From positions 475,823,392 through 475,887,391 of the forward strand of contig CM042694.1 in the NCBI GenBank assembly GCA_023614405.1: a DNA stretch of 64,000 nt. Reading direction: 5' to 3'. Source of the stretch: Avena insularis (taxonomy: Eukaryota; Streptophyta; Magnoliopsida; Poales; Poaceae). The notes under the pieces were generated by a model. It saw only the letters and a list, made by a program, of their open reading frames with translations, did no database searches and had not been told where the DNA came from. Positions within the stretch are counted from its first letter, which is position 1; the number at the start of each line of letters is the position of its first letter. Below are positions 14,201 through 30,100 of this stretch, in pieces. The translations under genes and the position numbers were made by a program.

Positions 14201-17200
14201 CACATGCAATGACCTAGTGGATCCATGTGTAGTTCATGGGGAAGAACACACACATACAATGACAGGTGGATCCATGTGTGGTCATTGGGAAGAACACACA
14301 TGCAATGACATAGGTGTGGTTCATGATATGGTTTGTGAAGAACACACATTCAATGACACTGGTGGATCCATGTGTGGTTTGGGAGAACACACATGCAATG
14401 ACCTTTGGTGATATGTGGTACGTGAGAAGAACACACATCAATGACTCTAGCTGTGGTTCATGAAAAGAAGCGGACATCTGTTGACCTTGGTGGATCCATG
14501 TGTGGTTCATGGGAACCACACACATGCGATGCCCACAGGTGGATCCATGTGTGGTTTGTGAGAAGAACACACATGCAATGACACAGGTAGATCCATGTGT
14601 GGTTCATGGGAAGAACACACATGTAATGACTACTGGTGATATGGTTTGTGAAAGAAGAACGGACATGCAATGACTCTGGCTGTGGTTAATGAGAAGAAGC
14701 GGACATGCTGATGACACTGGTGGATCCATGTGTGGTTTGGGAAGAACACACATGCAATGACACTTTGGGTGTAATTCATGATATGGTTTATAAGAAAAAC
14801 ACACATGCAATGACTCTAAATTTGGTTCATGGGAAGAAGCGGACATACAATGACACCGGTGGATCCATGTGTTGTTCATGGGAAGAACACACATGCAATG
14901 ACACCGGTGGATCCATGTGTAGTTTGTGAGAAGAACACACATGCAATGACACTGGTGGATCCATGTGTGGTCTTTGGGAAGAACACACATGCAATGACTC
15001 TGGTGATATGTGGTGTGTGATAAGAACACGCATGCAATGACTCTAGCTGTGGTTAATGAAAGCGGACATGCAATGACTTGGTGGATCCATGTGTGGTTCA
15101 TGGGAAGAACACACATGCAATGACACTGGGTGTGGTTCATGATATGGTTGTGAAGAACACACATGCAATGACCTTGGTGGATCCATGTGTGGTTTGTGAA
15201 AGAACACACAATGACATTTGGGTGTGGTTCATGATATGGTTTGTGAAGAACACACATGCAATGACTCTGGATCCATGTGTGGTTTGTGAAGAAGCACAAC
15301 AATGACTCTGGGTGGATCCATGTGGTTCATGGGAAGAACACATGCAATGACACAGGTGGATCCATGTGGTTCATGGGAAAACACACATGGATCCATGTGT
15401 GGGGAAGAACACACATGCAATGACCTTTGGTGGATCCATGTGTGGTTCATGGGAAGAACACACATGCAATGACAATGGTGATATGTGGTGCATGAGAAGA
15501 ACACACATCCAATGACTCTAGCTGTGGTTCATGAAAAGTGCACACATGCAATAACTTTGGTGGATCCATGTGTGGTTCATGGGAAGAACACACATGCAAT
15601 GACAACTAGGTGGATCCATGTGTGGTTTGTGAGAAGAACACACATGCAATGACACGGTGGATCCATGTGTGGTTCATGGGAAGAACACACATGCAATGAC
15701 TACAGTGATATGTGGTTTGTGAAAAACAGACATACAATGACTCTAGCTATGGTTAATGAGAAGAACACATGCAATGACACTGGTGTAGTTCATGATATGG
15801 TTTGTGAGAAGAACACACATGCATTGACATTGGTGGATCCATGTGTGGTCTTTGGGAAGAACACATGCAATGACACTGGTGATATGTGTGGTATGAGAAG
15901 AACACATCCAATGACTCTAGCTATGGTTCATGAAAAGGAGACAATGACCTTTGGATCCATGTGTGGTCTTTGGGAAGAACACACATGCCATGACACTGGG
16001 TGGATCCATGTATGGTTTATGAGAAGAACACACATGCAATGACACAGGTGGATCCATGTGTGGTTCATGGGAAGAACACACATGCAATGACTCTGGTGAT
16101 ATGTGGTTTGTGAAAGAACACACATGCAATGACTCTAGCTGTGGTTAATGAGAAGAAGCGGACATGCAATGACCTTGGGTGGATCCATGTGCGGTTTGTG
16201 GGAAGAACACACATGCAATGACACTGGTGGATCCATGTGTGGTTTTGGAGAAGAACACACATGCAATGACACTAGTGATATGTGGTCTGTGAGAAGAACA
16301 CACATCCAATGACTCTAGTTGTGGTTCATGAAAAGAAGACATGCAATGACATGGGTGGATCCATGTGTGGTTCATGGGAAGAACACACATGCAATGACAC
16401 TAGTGGATCCATGTGTGGTCTGTGGGAAGAACACACATGCAATGACACTGGTGGATCCATGTGTGGTTGGGAAGAACACACATGCAATGACATTGGGTGT
16501 GGTTCATGATATGGTTTGTGAGAAGAACACATGCAATGACCTTGGTGGATCCATGTGTGGTTCATGAGAAGAACACACATGCAATGACACTTGGGTGTGG
16601 TTCATGATATGGTTTGTGAGAAGAACACACATGCAATGACACTGGTGGATCCATGTGTGGTCTTTGGGAAGAACACACATGCAATGACTTGGTGATATGG
16701 TGTGTGAGGAAGAACACACATCCAATGACTCTAGTTGTGGTTCATGAAAAGTAGACACATGCACTGGTGGATCCATGTGTGGTTCATGGGAAGAACACAC
16801 ATGCGATGACCTGGTGGATCCATGTGTGGTTTGTGAGAAGAACACATGCAATGACAGCACGGTGGATCCATGTGTGGTTCATGGGAAGAACACATGCAAT
16901 GACACGGTGATATGTGGTTTGTGAAAAGAACACATGCAATGACTCTAGCTGTGGTTAATGAGAAGAAGCGGACATGCAATGACACTTGGTGGATCCATGT
17001 GTGGTTTGTGAGAAGAACACACATGCAATGACACAGGTGTGGTTCATGATATGGTTTGTAAGAAGAACACACATGCAATGACTCTAGGTGTGGTTTGTGA
17101 AAGAACACACATGCGATGACTCTATTTGTGGTTCATGGGAAGAAGCACATACAATGACTGGTGGATCCATGTGTGGTTCATGGGAAGAACACATGCGATG

Positions 17201-20200
17201 ACAGGTGGATCCATGTGTGGTTCATGAGAAGAACACACATGCAATGACACTTGGTGGATCCATGTGTGGTCTTTGGGAAGAACACACATGCAATGACTGG
17301 TGATATGTGGTATGTGAAAGAACACACATCCAATGACTCTAGGCTGGTTCATGAAGAGAAGCGGACATCAATGACCTTTGGTGGATCCATGTGTGGTTCA
17401 TGGGAAGAACACACATGCAATGACTTTGGTGGATCCATGATATGGTTTGGGAAGAAGAACACACATGCAATGACCTTTGGTGGATCCATGTGTGGTTCAT
17501 GGGAAGAACACACATGCAATGACACTGGGTGGGGTTCATGATATGGTTTGTGAGAAGAACACACATCTGATGACATTGGTGGATCCATGTGTGGTGCACG
17601 TGAGAAGAACACACATGCAATGACCTGGGTGTGGTTCATGATATGGTTTGTGAGAAGAACACACATGCAATGACCGGTGGATCCATGTGTGGTCTTTGGG
17701 AAGAACACACATGCAATGACTGGTGATATAGTGTGCATGAGAAGAACACACATCCAATGACTCTGGTGGGTTCATGAAAGAAGCAGACATGCAATGACCT
17801 GGTGGATCCATGTGTGGTTCATGGGAAGAACACACATGCGATGACACTAGGTGGATCCATGTGTGGTTTGAGAAGAACACACATGCAATGACTCAGTGGA
17901 TCAATGTGTGGTTCTTGGGAAGAACACACATGCAATGACTCTGGTGATATGTGGTTTGTGAAGAACACATGCAATGATTCTAGCTGTGGTTAATGAGAAA
18001 GCGGACATGCAATGACACGGTGGATCCATGTGTGGTTTGTGAGAAGAACACACATGCAATGACACGGGTGTGGTTCATGATATGGTTTGGAAGAACACAC
18101 ATACAATGACTCTAGTGTGGTTTGTGAAAAGAAAACACATCGATGACTCTAGTTGTGGTTCATGGGAAGAAGCGGACATACAATGACCTAGTGGATCCAT
18201 GTGTGGTTCATGGGAAGAACACACATGCAATGACACCGGTGGATCCATGTGTGGCTCATGGGAAGAACACACATGCAATGACTCTGGTGGATCCATGTGT
18301 GGTAAATTGGAAGAACACACATGCAATGACCTGGTGATATGTGGTGAGAAGAACACACATGCAATGACTCTTGGTGTGGTTCATGATATGGTTTGAGAAG
18401 AACACATGCAATGACATGGTGGATCCATGTGTGGTCTTTGGGAAGAACACACACATGTTGATATGTGGTCTATGTCCAATGTCTAGCTATGGTTCATGAA
18501 AAGAGCAGACATGCAATGACACTGGTGGATCCAATTGTGGTTCATGGGAAGAACACACATGCAATGACACTGGGTGGATCCATGTGTGGTTTGTGGGAAT
18601 AACAGACATGCGATGACTCCGGTGGATCCATGTGTGGTTCATGGGAAGAACACACACATGCAATGACTCTAGGTATGGTTCATGATATAGTGCATGGGAA
18701 GAACACACATGCAATGACACGGTGGATCCATGTGGTTCATGGGAAGAACATGCAATGACACTAGGTGTGGTTCATGATATGGTTTGTGAGAAGAACACAC
18801 ATGCAATGACACTGGTGGATCCATGTGTGGTCTTTGGGGAAAACTACACATGCAATGACCTTTGGTGATATGTGGTCGTGAGAAGAACACACATCCAATG
18901 ACTCTAAGCGTGGTTCATGAAAAAGCGGACATGCAATGACAATGGTGGATCCATGTGGTTCATGGGAAGAACACACATGCAATGACCAGGGTGGATCCAT
19001 GTGTGGTTTGTGAGAAGAACACATGCAATGACAGGTGGATCCATGTGTGGTCTTTGGGAAGAACACATGCAATGACCTGGTGATATGTGGTATGTGAGAG
19101 AACACATCCAAGCTCTCTAGGCATGGTTCATGAAAAGAAGACATGCAATGACAGCGGTGGATCCATGTGTGGTTCATGAGAAGAACACACATGCAATGAC
19201 TTGGTGGATCCATGTGTGGTTTGGGAAGAACACACATGCAATGACTCTTGGTGGATCCATGTGGTTCATGGGAAGAACACACATGCAATGACTCTAGGTG
19301 TGGTTCATGATATGGTTTGTGAAAAGAACGGACATACAATGACCTTTGGTGGATCCATGTGTGGTTCATGAGAAGAACACACATGCAATGACATGGTGGA
19401 TCCATGTGGTCATGAGAAGAACACACATGCAATGACACTAGTGGATCCATGTGTGGTCTTTGGGGAAGAACACACATGCAATGACCTAGGTGATATGTGT
19501 TTGTGAAGAACATGCAATGACACTAGGTGAGGTTCATGATATGGTTTGTGAGAAGAACACACATGCAATGACATTGGTGGATCCATGTGTGGTCTTTGGA
19601 AGAACACACATGCAATGACACTAGGTGATATGTGGTGCATGAGAAGAACACACATCCAATGACTCTATGTATGGTTCATGAAAAGAAGCAGACATGCTGT
19701 GACACTGGTGGATCCATGTGTGGTTCATGGGAAGAACACACATGCGATGACACTGCGTGGAACCAGGTGTGGGTAAGGACAAGAACACACATGCAAGGAC
19801 ACTGGTCGATCAATGAGTGGTTCACGGCAAGAACACACATGCAATGACCTGGGTATGGTTCATGATATGGTGCTGGGAAGAACACACATTGATGACTGGG
19901 TGGATCCATGTGTGGTTCATGGGAAGAACACACATGCAACGAACCTAGGTGTGGTTCAGGATTTTGTCTATGTGAAGAACACACATGCAATGACACTGGT
20001 GGATCCATGTGTGGTCTTTGGGAAGAACACACATGCAATGACCTTTGGTGATATGTGGTGTGAGAAGAACACACATCCAATGACTCTGCATGGTTCATGA
20101 AAGAGGACATGCAATGACACTGGTGGATCCATGTGTGGTTCATGGGAAGAACACACATGCGATGATCTTTGGGTGGATCCATGTGTGGTTCATGAGAAGA

Positions 20201-23200
20201 ACACATGCAATGACAGGGTGGATCCATGTGTGGTTCATGGAAGAACACACATGCAATGACTACGGTGATATGTGGTTTGTGAAAAGACAGACATGCAATG
20301 ACTCTAATGGTTAATGGAAAGTGGATCCATGTGTGGTTAATGAGAAAGAACACACATGCAATGACACTTGGTGTGGTTCATGATATGGTTTGTAAGAAGA
20401 ACACACATGCAATGACTCTAGCTGTGGTTTGTGAAAAGAGCGCATGTCGATGACTCTAGCTATGGTTCATGGGAAGAAGCGGACATACAATGACACTTGT
20501 GGATCATGTGTGGTTCATGGGAAGAACACACATGCAATGACACTAGTGGATCCATGTGTGAATGTGGGAAGAACACACATGCAATGACACGGTGGATCCA
20601 TGTGTGGTCTTTGGGAAGAACACACATGCAATGACACTAGGTGAGTTCATGATATGGTTTGTGAGAAGAACACACATGCAATGACCTTTGGTGGATCCAT
20701 GTGTGGTGTTTGGGAGAGAACACACATGCAATGACAGGGTGATATGTGGTTCATGAGAAGAACACACATCCAATGACTCTGGGTGTGGTTCATGAAATAT
20801 GAGAAGAACACATGCAATGACACTGGTGGATCCATGTGTGGTTCATGGGAAGAACACACATGCGATGACAATGGTGTGGATCCATGTGTGGTTTGTGAAG
20901 AACACACATGCAATGACCTGGTGGATCCATGTGGTTCATCGGAAGAACACACATGCAATGACCTCTGGTGATATGTGGTTTGTGAAAAGAACACACATGC
21001 AATGACTCTAACTGTGGTTCATGAAAAGCGGACATGCAATGACACGGTGGATCCATGTGTGGTTCATGGGAAGAACACATGCAATGACACTGGGTGTAAT
21101 TCATGATATGGTTTGTAAGAAGAACACACATGCAATGACTCTGGGTGATATGGTTTGTGAAAAGAGCATGCATGCAATGACTCTAGCTGTGGTTCATGGG
21201 AAGAAGCGGACATACAATGACCTGGTGGATCCATGTGTGGTTCATGGGAAGAACACACATGCAATGACAACTGGTGGATCCATGATGTGGTTGTGAGAAG
21301 AACACACATGCAATGACACAGTGGATCCATGTGTGGTCTTTGGAAGAACACACATGCAATGACCTTTGATATGTAGTGCATGAGAAGAACACATCCAATG
21401 ACTCTAGTGTGGTTCATGAAAGGCAGACATGCAATGACCTTTGGTGGATCCATGTGTGGTTCATGGGAAGAACACACATGCAATGACCTTTGGTGGATCC
21501 ATGTGGTTTGTGGGAAGAACACATGCAATGATACTAGTTGATCCATGTGTGGTTCATGGGAAGAACACACATGCAATGACTCTGGGTGTGGTTCATGATA
21601 TGGTTTGTGAGAAGAACACACATCTGACACTTTGGTGGATCCATGTGTGGTCTGTGAGAAGAACACATGCAATGACAATAGGTGTGGTTCATGATATGGT
21701 TTTGTGAAGAACACACATGCAATGACACTTTGGTGGATCCATGTGTGGTCTTTGGAAGAACACACATGCAATGACCTTTGGATCATGTGTGGTTTGAGAA
21801 GAACACACATCCAATGACTCTAGCTGTGGTTCATGAAAAGAGCACACATGCAACGACACCGGTGGATCCATGTGTGGTTCATGGGAAGAACACACATGCA
21901 ATAACCCTGGTGGATCCATGTGTGGTTCATGGGAAGAACACGCATGCAATGACTGGTGGATCCATGTGTGGTTCATGGGAAGAACACATGCAATGACACT
22001 AGGTGTGGTTCATGATATGAATGGGAAGAACACACATGCAATGACTCTGGTGGATCCATGTGTGGTTCATGGAAGAACACACATGCAATGACACTAGGTG
22101 TGGTTCATGATATGGTTTCTAAGAAGAACACACATGCAATGACACTGGTGGATCCATGTGTGGTCTTTGGGAAGAACACACATGCAATGACTTGGTGATA
22201 TGTGGTACGTGAGAAGAACACACATCCAATGACTCTGTGGTTCATGAGTCAATGTTGGTGGATCCATGTGGTTCATGGGAAGAACACACATGCAATGACA
22301 CTTGGGTGGATCCATGTGTGGTTCATGAGAAGAACACACACTGATGACGGTGGATCCATGTGTGGTTCATGGGAAGAACACACATGCAATGACATGATAT
22401 GTGGTTTGTGAAAAGAACACATGCAATGACTCTAGTTTGGTTCATGAGAAGCGGACATGCAATGAACTGGTGGATCCATGTGTGGTTTGTGAAGAACACA
22501 CATGCAATGACTCTGTGGATCCATGTGTGGTTCATGGGAAGAAGCAGACATGCAATGACACTGGTGGATCCATGTGTGGTTCATGGGAAGAACACACATG
22601 CAATGACAGTGTGGATCATGATATGGTTTGTGGAAGAACACACATGCAATGACAGTGGATCCATGTGTGGTGTTTGGGAAGAACACACATGCAATGACCA
22701 GGTGGTTCATGAGGTGGATCCATGTGTGGTTCATGGGAAGAACACACATGCATGATGACCTTGGGTGGATCCATGTGTGGTTGTGAGAAGAACACACATG
22801 CAATGACACGGTGGATCCATGTGTGGTTCATGGGAAGAACACACATGCAATGACTCTGATATGTGGTTTGTGAAAAGAGCAACATGCAATGACTCTAGTG
22901 TGGTTAATGAGAAGAACATGCAATGCCTTTGGTGGATCCATGTGTGGTTTGGGAAGAACACACATGCAATGACCTTTGGTGTGGTTCATTATATGGTTTG
23001 AGAAGAACACATGCAATGATTCTATGTGGTTTCATGCATCTGATGACTCTAGTGTATGGTTCATGGGAAGAACACACATGCAATGACAGGGTGGATCCAT
23101 GTATGGTTCATGGGAAGAACACACATGCAATGACACAGTGGATCCATGTGTGGTTCATGGAAGAACACACATGCAATGACACTAGGTGTGATCCATGATA

Positions 23201-26200
23201 TTGTCTTTAAGAAGAACACACATGCAATGACACTAGGTGGATCCATGTGTGGTCTTTGGGAAGAACACACATGCAATGACACTGGTGATATGTGGTGCAA
23301 TGAGAAGAACACACATCCAATGACTCTAGTTGTGGTTCATGAAAGAAGCGGACATCTGATGATTGGTGGATCCATGTGTGGTTCATGGGAAGAACACACA
23401 TGCGATGACCTGGTGGATCCATGTGTGGTTCATGAGAAGAACACACATGCAATGCCACCGGTGGATCCATGTGTGGTTCATGGGAAGAACACACATGCAA
23501 TGACTCTAGTGATATGTGGTTTGTGAAAAGAACAGACATGGAATGACTCTAGCTGTGGTTAATGAGAAGAAGCGGACATGCAATGACCAGGTGGATCCAT
23601 GTGTGGTTTGTGAGAAGAACACACATGCAATGACATTGGGTGTAGTTCATGATATGGTTTGTGAAGAACACACATGCAATGACTCTAGGTGTGGTTTGTG
23701 AAAAGAACACATCAGATGACACGGTGGATCTAGTTGTGGTTCATGGGAAGAACACATACAATGACTTTGGTGGATCCATGTATGGTTCATGGGAAGAACA
23801 CACATGCAATGACACTGGTGGATCCATGTGGTGTTTGGGAAGAACACATGCAATGACAATGGTGATATGTGTGCATGAGAAGAACACACATCCAATGACT
23901 CTAGTTGTGGTTCATGAAAAGACGGACATGCAATGACCTTGGTGGATCCATGTGTGGTTCATGGGAAGAACACACATGCGATGACCTTGGGTGGATCCAT
24001 GTGTGGTTTGTGAGAAGAACACACATGCAATGACACGGTGGATCCATGTGTGGTTCATGGGAAGAACACACATGCAATGACTCTGGTGATATGTGGTTTG
24101 TGAAAAAGCAGACATGCAATGACTCTAGGTGTGGTTAATGAGAAGAGCGGACATGCAATGACACTTGGTGGATCCATGTGTGGTTTGTGAGAAGAACACA
24201 CATGCAATGACAGGTGTGGTTCATTATATGGTTTGTAAGAAGAACACACATGCAATGACTCTAGCTGTGGTTTGAAAAGAGCACATGCGATGACTCTAGC
24301 TCTGTGGTTCATGGGAAGAGCGGACATACAATGACGGTGGATCCATGTGTGGTTCATGGGAAGAACACACATGCAATGACACCTGTGGATCCATGTGTGG
24401 TTTGTGAGAAGAACACATTTAATGACACTGGTGGATCCATGTGTGGTCTTTGGGAAGAACACACATGCAATGACATTGGTGATATGTGGTATGTGAGAAG
24501 AACACACATCCAATGACTCTAGTTGGTTCATGAAAAGCGGACATGCAATGATGAGAAGTGGATCCATGTGTGGTTCATGGGAAGAACACACATGCAATGA
24601 CCTTGGGTGGATCCATGTGGTTTGTGAGAAGAACACATGCAATGACACTAGTGGATCCATGTGTGGTTCATGGAAGAACACACATGCAATGACTCTAGTG
24701 ATATGTGGTTCAGAAATGATATGGTTTGTGAGAAGAACAGACATGCAATGACCTTTGGTGGATCCATGTGTGGTTTATGAAGAACACACATGCAATGACC
24801 TTGGGTGTGGTTCATGATATGGTTTGTGGGAAGAACATGCAATGACATTGGTGGATCATGTGGTGGTCTTTGGGAAGAACACACATGCAATGACCTGGAT
24901 CCATGTGTAGTGCATGAAGAACACACATCCAATGACTCTAGTTGTGGTTCATGAAAAACAGGACATGCAATGACCTTTGGTGGATCCATGTGTGGTTCAT
25001 GGGAAGAACACACATGCGATGACACTGGGTGGATCCATGTGTGGTTTTTGAGAAGAACACACATGCAATGACACCGGTGGATCCAAGTGTGGTTCATGGG
25101 AAGAACACACATGCAATGACTCTGGTGATATGTGGTTTGTGAAAAGAACAGACATGCAATGGCTCTATTGTGGTTAATGAGAAGAAGCGGACATGCAATG
25201 ACACAGTGGATCCATGTGTGGTTTGAGAAGGACACACATGCAATGACACTGGGTGTGGTTCATGATATGGTTTGTAAGAAGAACACACATGCAATGACTC
25301 TAGCTGTGGTTTGTGAAAAGAGCACGCATGCGATGACTCTAGCTATGGTTCATGGGAGAGCGGACATACAATGACATGGTGGATCCATGTGTGGTTCATG
25401 GGAAGAACACACATGCAATGACCTTGGTGGATCCATGTGTGGTTTGGAAGAACACACATTTAATGACCTGGTGGATCATGTGTGGTCTTTGGGAAGAACA
25501 CACATGCAATGACATTGGTGATATGTGGTGCATGAGAAGAACACACATCCAATGACTCTAGCCGTGGTTCATGAAAAGAAGCGGACATGCAATGACACGG
25601 TGGATCCATGTGTGGTTCATGGGAAGAACACACATCCAATGACATTGGTGGATCCATGTGTGGTTCATGGGAAGAACACACATGCAATGACACTAGTGGA
25701 TCCATGTGTGGTTCATGGGAAGAACACATGCAATGACACTAGTGGTTCATATGTGGTTTGTGAGAAGAACACACATGCAATGACGGTGGATCCATGTGTG
25801 GTCTGTGAGAAGAACACACATGCAATGACATTGGGTGTGGTTCATGATATGGTTTGTGAGAAGAACACACATGCAATGACACTGGATCCATGTGTGGTCT
25901 ATGAGAAGAACACATCCAATGACTCTAGTTGTGGTTCATGAAAAGCAGACATGCAATGACATTTGGTGGATCCATGTGTGGTTCATGGGAAGAACACACA
26001 TGCGATGACACTAGGTGTGGATCCATGTGGTTTCGAGAAGAACACACATGCAATGACTGAGTGGATCCATGTGTGGTTCATGGGAAGAACACACATGCAA
26101 TGACTCTGGTGATATGTGGTTTGTGAGAAGAACACGCATGAAATGACTCTAGCTGTTGTTAATGAGAAGAGCTGACATGCAATGACACCGGTGGATCCAT

Positions 26201-27136
26201 GTGTGGTTTGTGAGAAGAACACACATGCAATGACACTGGGTGTGGTTCATGATATGGTTTGTTAGAAGAACACACATGCAATGACTCTAGCCATGGTTTG
26301 TGAAAAGAGCACGCATGCAATGACGCTAGCTATGGTTCATGGGAACAAGCGGACATACAATGACCGGTGGATCCATGTGTGGTTTGAGAAGAACACACAT
26401 GCAATGACACTGGTGGATCCATGTGGTCTTTGGGAAGAACACACATGCAATGACACTGGTGGATCCATGTGTGGTCTTTGGGAAGAACACACATGCAATG
26501 ACCTTGGTGATATGTGGTCTGAGAAGAACACACATCCAATGACTCTAGTTATGGTTCATGAAAAGAGCGGACATGCAATGACAACTGGTGGATCCATGTG
26601 TGGTTCATGGGAAGAACACACATGCGATGACACTGGGTGGATCCATGTGTGGTTCATGAGAAGAACACACATGCAATGACTGCAGTGGATCCATCACACA
26701 TGCAATGACCGGTGGATCCATGTGGTTCATGGGAAGAACACACATGCAATGACTAGTGATATGTGGTTTGTGAAAAGAAACGGACATGGAATGACTCTAG
26801 GCATGGTTAATGAGAAAAGCGGACATGCAATGACACGGTGGATCCATGTGTGGTTTGTGAGAAGAACACACATGCAATGACATTGGGTGTGGTTCATGAT
26901 ATGGTTTGTAAGAAGGATACACATGCAATGACTCTAGGTGTGGTTTGTGAAAGAGCCACATGTCGATGACTCTAGTTGTGGTTAATGAGAAGGCGGACTT
27001 GCAATGACGTGGTTCATGGGAAGAACACACATGCGAGACCTGGGTGGATCCATGTGGTTTGTGAGAAGAACACACATGCAATGATACGGTGGATCCATGT
27101 GGCTCATCGGAAGAACACACATGCAATGACTCTGGT
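8201..27136 (+). repeat. Intermediate zone of the array with loose higher-order order
   Basis: From about 8.2 kb most units regain the 48-bp form. The unit starting GGTGATATGTGG, which ends ACATCCAATGAC rather than ACATGCAATGAC in one of its two forms, recurs every few hundred bases and marks a loose higher-order repeat. One- and two-base deletions inside units are frequent (for example GTGAAGAAC for GTGAGAAGAAC), so adjacent higher-order units align with many small gaps. Units ending CGATGAC often follow the first TTCATGGGAAG unit of a block, a position-specific variant also seen further right. Confidence 0.75.
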
Positions 27137-30100
27137 GATATGTGGTTTGTGAAAAGAACAGACATGCAATGACTCTAGCTGTGGTTAATGAGAAGAGCAG
27201 ACTTGCAATGACACCGGTGGATCCATGTGTGGTTTGTGAGAAGAACACACATGCAATGACACTCGGTGTGGGTCATGTTATGGTTGGTAAGAAGAACACA
27301 GAAGCAATGACTGGTGTTATGGTTTGGGAGAAGTGCACGCATACGATGACGCTAGATATGGTTCATGGGAAGAGCAGACATACAATGACACTGGTGGATC
27401 CATGTGTGGTTCATGGGAAGAGCAGACATGCAATGACACCGGTGGATCCATGTGTGGTTTGTGATAAGAACACACATGCAATGACACTGGTGGATCCATG
27501 TGTGGTCTTTGGGAAGAACACACATGCAATGACACTGGTGATATGTGGTCTGTGAGAAGAACACACATCCAATGACTCTAGCTGTGGTTCATGAAAAGAG
27601 CAGACATGCAATGACACTGGTGGATCCATTTGTGGTTCATGGGAAGAACACACATGCGATGACACTTGGTGGATCCATGTGTGGTTTGTGAGAAGAACAC
27701 ACATGCAATGACACCGGTGGATCCATGTGTGGTTCATCGGAAGAACACACATGCAATGACACCGGTGGATCCATGTGTGGTTCATCGGAAGAACACACAT
27801 GCAATCACTCTGGTGATATGTGGTTTGTGAAAAGAACAGACATGCAATGACTCTAGCTGTGGTTAATGAGAAGAAGCGGACATGCAATGACACGGTGGAT
27901 CCATGTGGTTTGTGAGAAGAACACACATGCAATGACATTGGGTGTGGTTCATGATATGGTTTGTAAGAAGAACACACATGCAATGACTCTAAATGTGGTT
28001 TGTGAAAGAGCACGCATGCGCTGACTCTAGCTGTGGTTCATGGGACGAGCAGACAGACAAGGCCACCGGTGGATCCATGTGTGGTTCTTGGGAAGAACAC
28101 ACATGCAATGACACTGGTGGATCCATGTGCGGTCTGTGGGAAGAACACAAATGCAACGACACTGGTGGATCCATGTGTGGTGTTTGGGAAGAATACACAT
28201 GCAATGACACTGGTGATATGTGGTCTGTGAGAAGAACACACATCCATTGACTCTAGCTGTGGTTCATGAAAAGAGTAGACATGCAATGGCACTGGTGGAT
28301 CCATGTGTGGTTCATGGGAAGAACACACATGCGAGGACAACTGGGTGGATCCATGTGTGGTTTGAGAAGAACACACATGCAATGACTGGTGGATCCATGT
28401 GTGGTTCATGGGAAGAACACACATGCAATGACTCTGTGATATGTGGTTTGTGAAAAGAATGACATGCAATGACTCTAGGTGTGGTTAATGAGAAGAAGAC
28501 ATGCAATGACACGGTGGATCCATGTGTGGTTTGTGAGAAGAACACACATGCAATGACACTGGGTGTGGTTCAATATATGGTTTGTAAGAAGAACACACAT
28601 GCAATGACTCTAGCTGTGGTTTCTGACAAGAGCACGCATGCTATGACTCTGGATGTGGTTCATGTGAAGAGCAGACATTCAATGACATTGGTGGATCCAT
28701 GTGTGGTTCATGGGAAGAACACACATGCAATGACACTGCTGGATCCATGTGTGGTTTGAGAAGAACACACATGTAATGACACTGGTGGATCCGTGTGTGG
28801 TCTTTGGGAAGAACACACATGCAATGACATTGGTGATATGTGGTTCATGAGAAGAACACACATCCAATGACTCTAGCTGTGGTTCATGAAAAGAGCGGAC
28901 ATGCAATGACCGGTGGATCCATGTGTGGTTCATGGGAAGAACACACATGCAATGACACCGGTGGATCCATGTGTGGCTCATGGGAAGAACACATGCAATG
29001 ACTCTGGTGATATGTGGTTTGTGAAAAAACAGGACATGCAATGACTCTAGGTGTGGTTAATGAGAAGAAGCGGACTTGCAATGACACGGTGGATCCATGT
29101 GTGGTTTGTGAGAAGAACACACATGCAAAGACACTGGGTGTGGTTTATGATATGGTTTGTAAGAAGAACACACATGCAATGACTCTAGTTGTGGTTTGTG
29201 AAAAGAGCACGCATACGATGACGCTAGCTGTGGTTCATGGGAAGAGCAGACATACAATGACACTGGTGGATCCATGTGTGGTTCATGGGAAGAGCACACA
29301 TGCAATGACACCGGTGGATCCATGTGTGGTTTGTGAGAAGAACACACATGCAATGACACTGGTGGATCCATGTGTGGTCTTTGGGAAGAACACACATGCA
29401 ATGACACTGGTGATATGTGGTCTGTGAGAAGAACACACATCCAATGACTCTAGTTGTGGTTCATGAAAAGAGCAGACATGCAATGACACTGGTGGATCCA
29501 TGTGTGGTTCATGGGAAGAACACACATGCGATGACACTTGGTGGATCCATGTGTGGTTTGTGAGAAGAACACACATGCAATGACACCGGTGGATCCATGT
29601 GTGGTTCATCGGAAGAACACACATGCAATGACTCTGGTGATATGTGGTTTGTGAAAAGAACAGACATGCAATGACTCTAGCTTTGGTTAATGAGAAGAGC
29701 AGACATGCAATGACACCGGTGGATCCATGTGCGGTTTGTGACAAGAACACACATGCAATGACAGTGGGTGTGGTTCATCATATGGTTTGTAAGAAGAACA
29801 CACATGCAATGACTCTACCTGTGGTTTGTGAAAAGAGCACGCATGCGATGACTCTAGCTGTGGTTCATGGGAAGAGCAGACATACAATGACACCGGTGGA
29901 TCCATGTGTGGTTCATGGGAAGAACACACATGCAATGACACTGGTGGATCCATGTGCGGTCTGTGGGAAGAACACACATGCAACGACACTGGTGGATCCA
30001 TGTGTGGTGTTTGGGAAGAATACACATGCAATGACACTGGTGATATGTGGTCTGTGAGAAGAACACACATCCAATGACTCTAGCTGTGGTTCATGAAAAG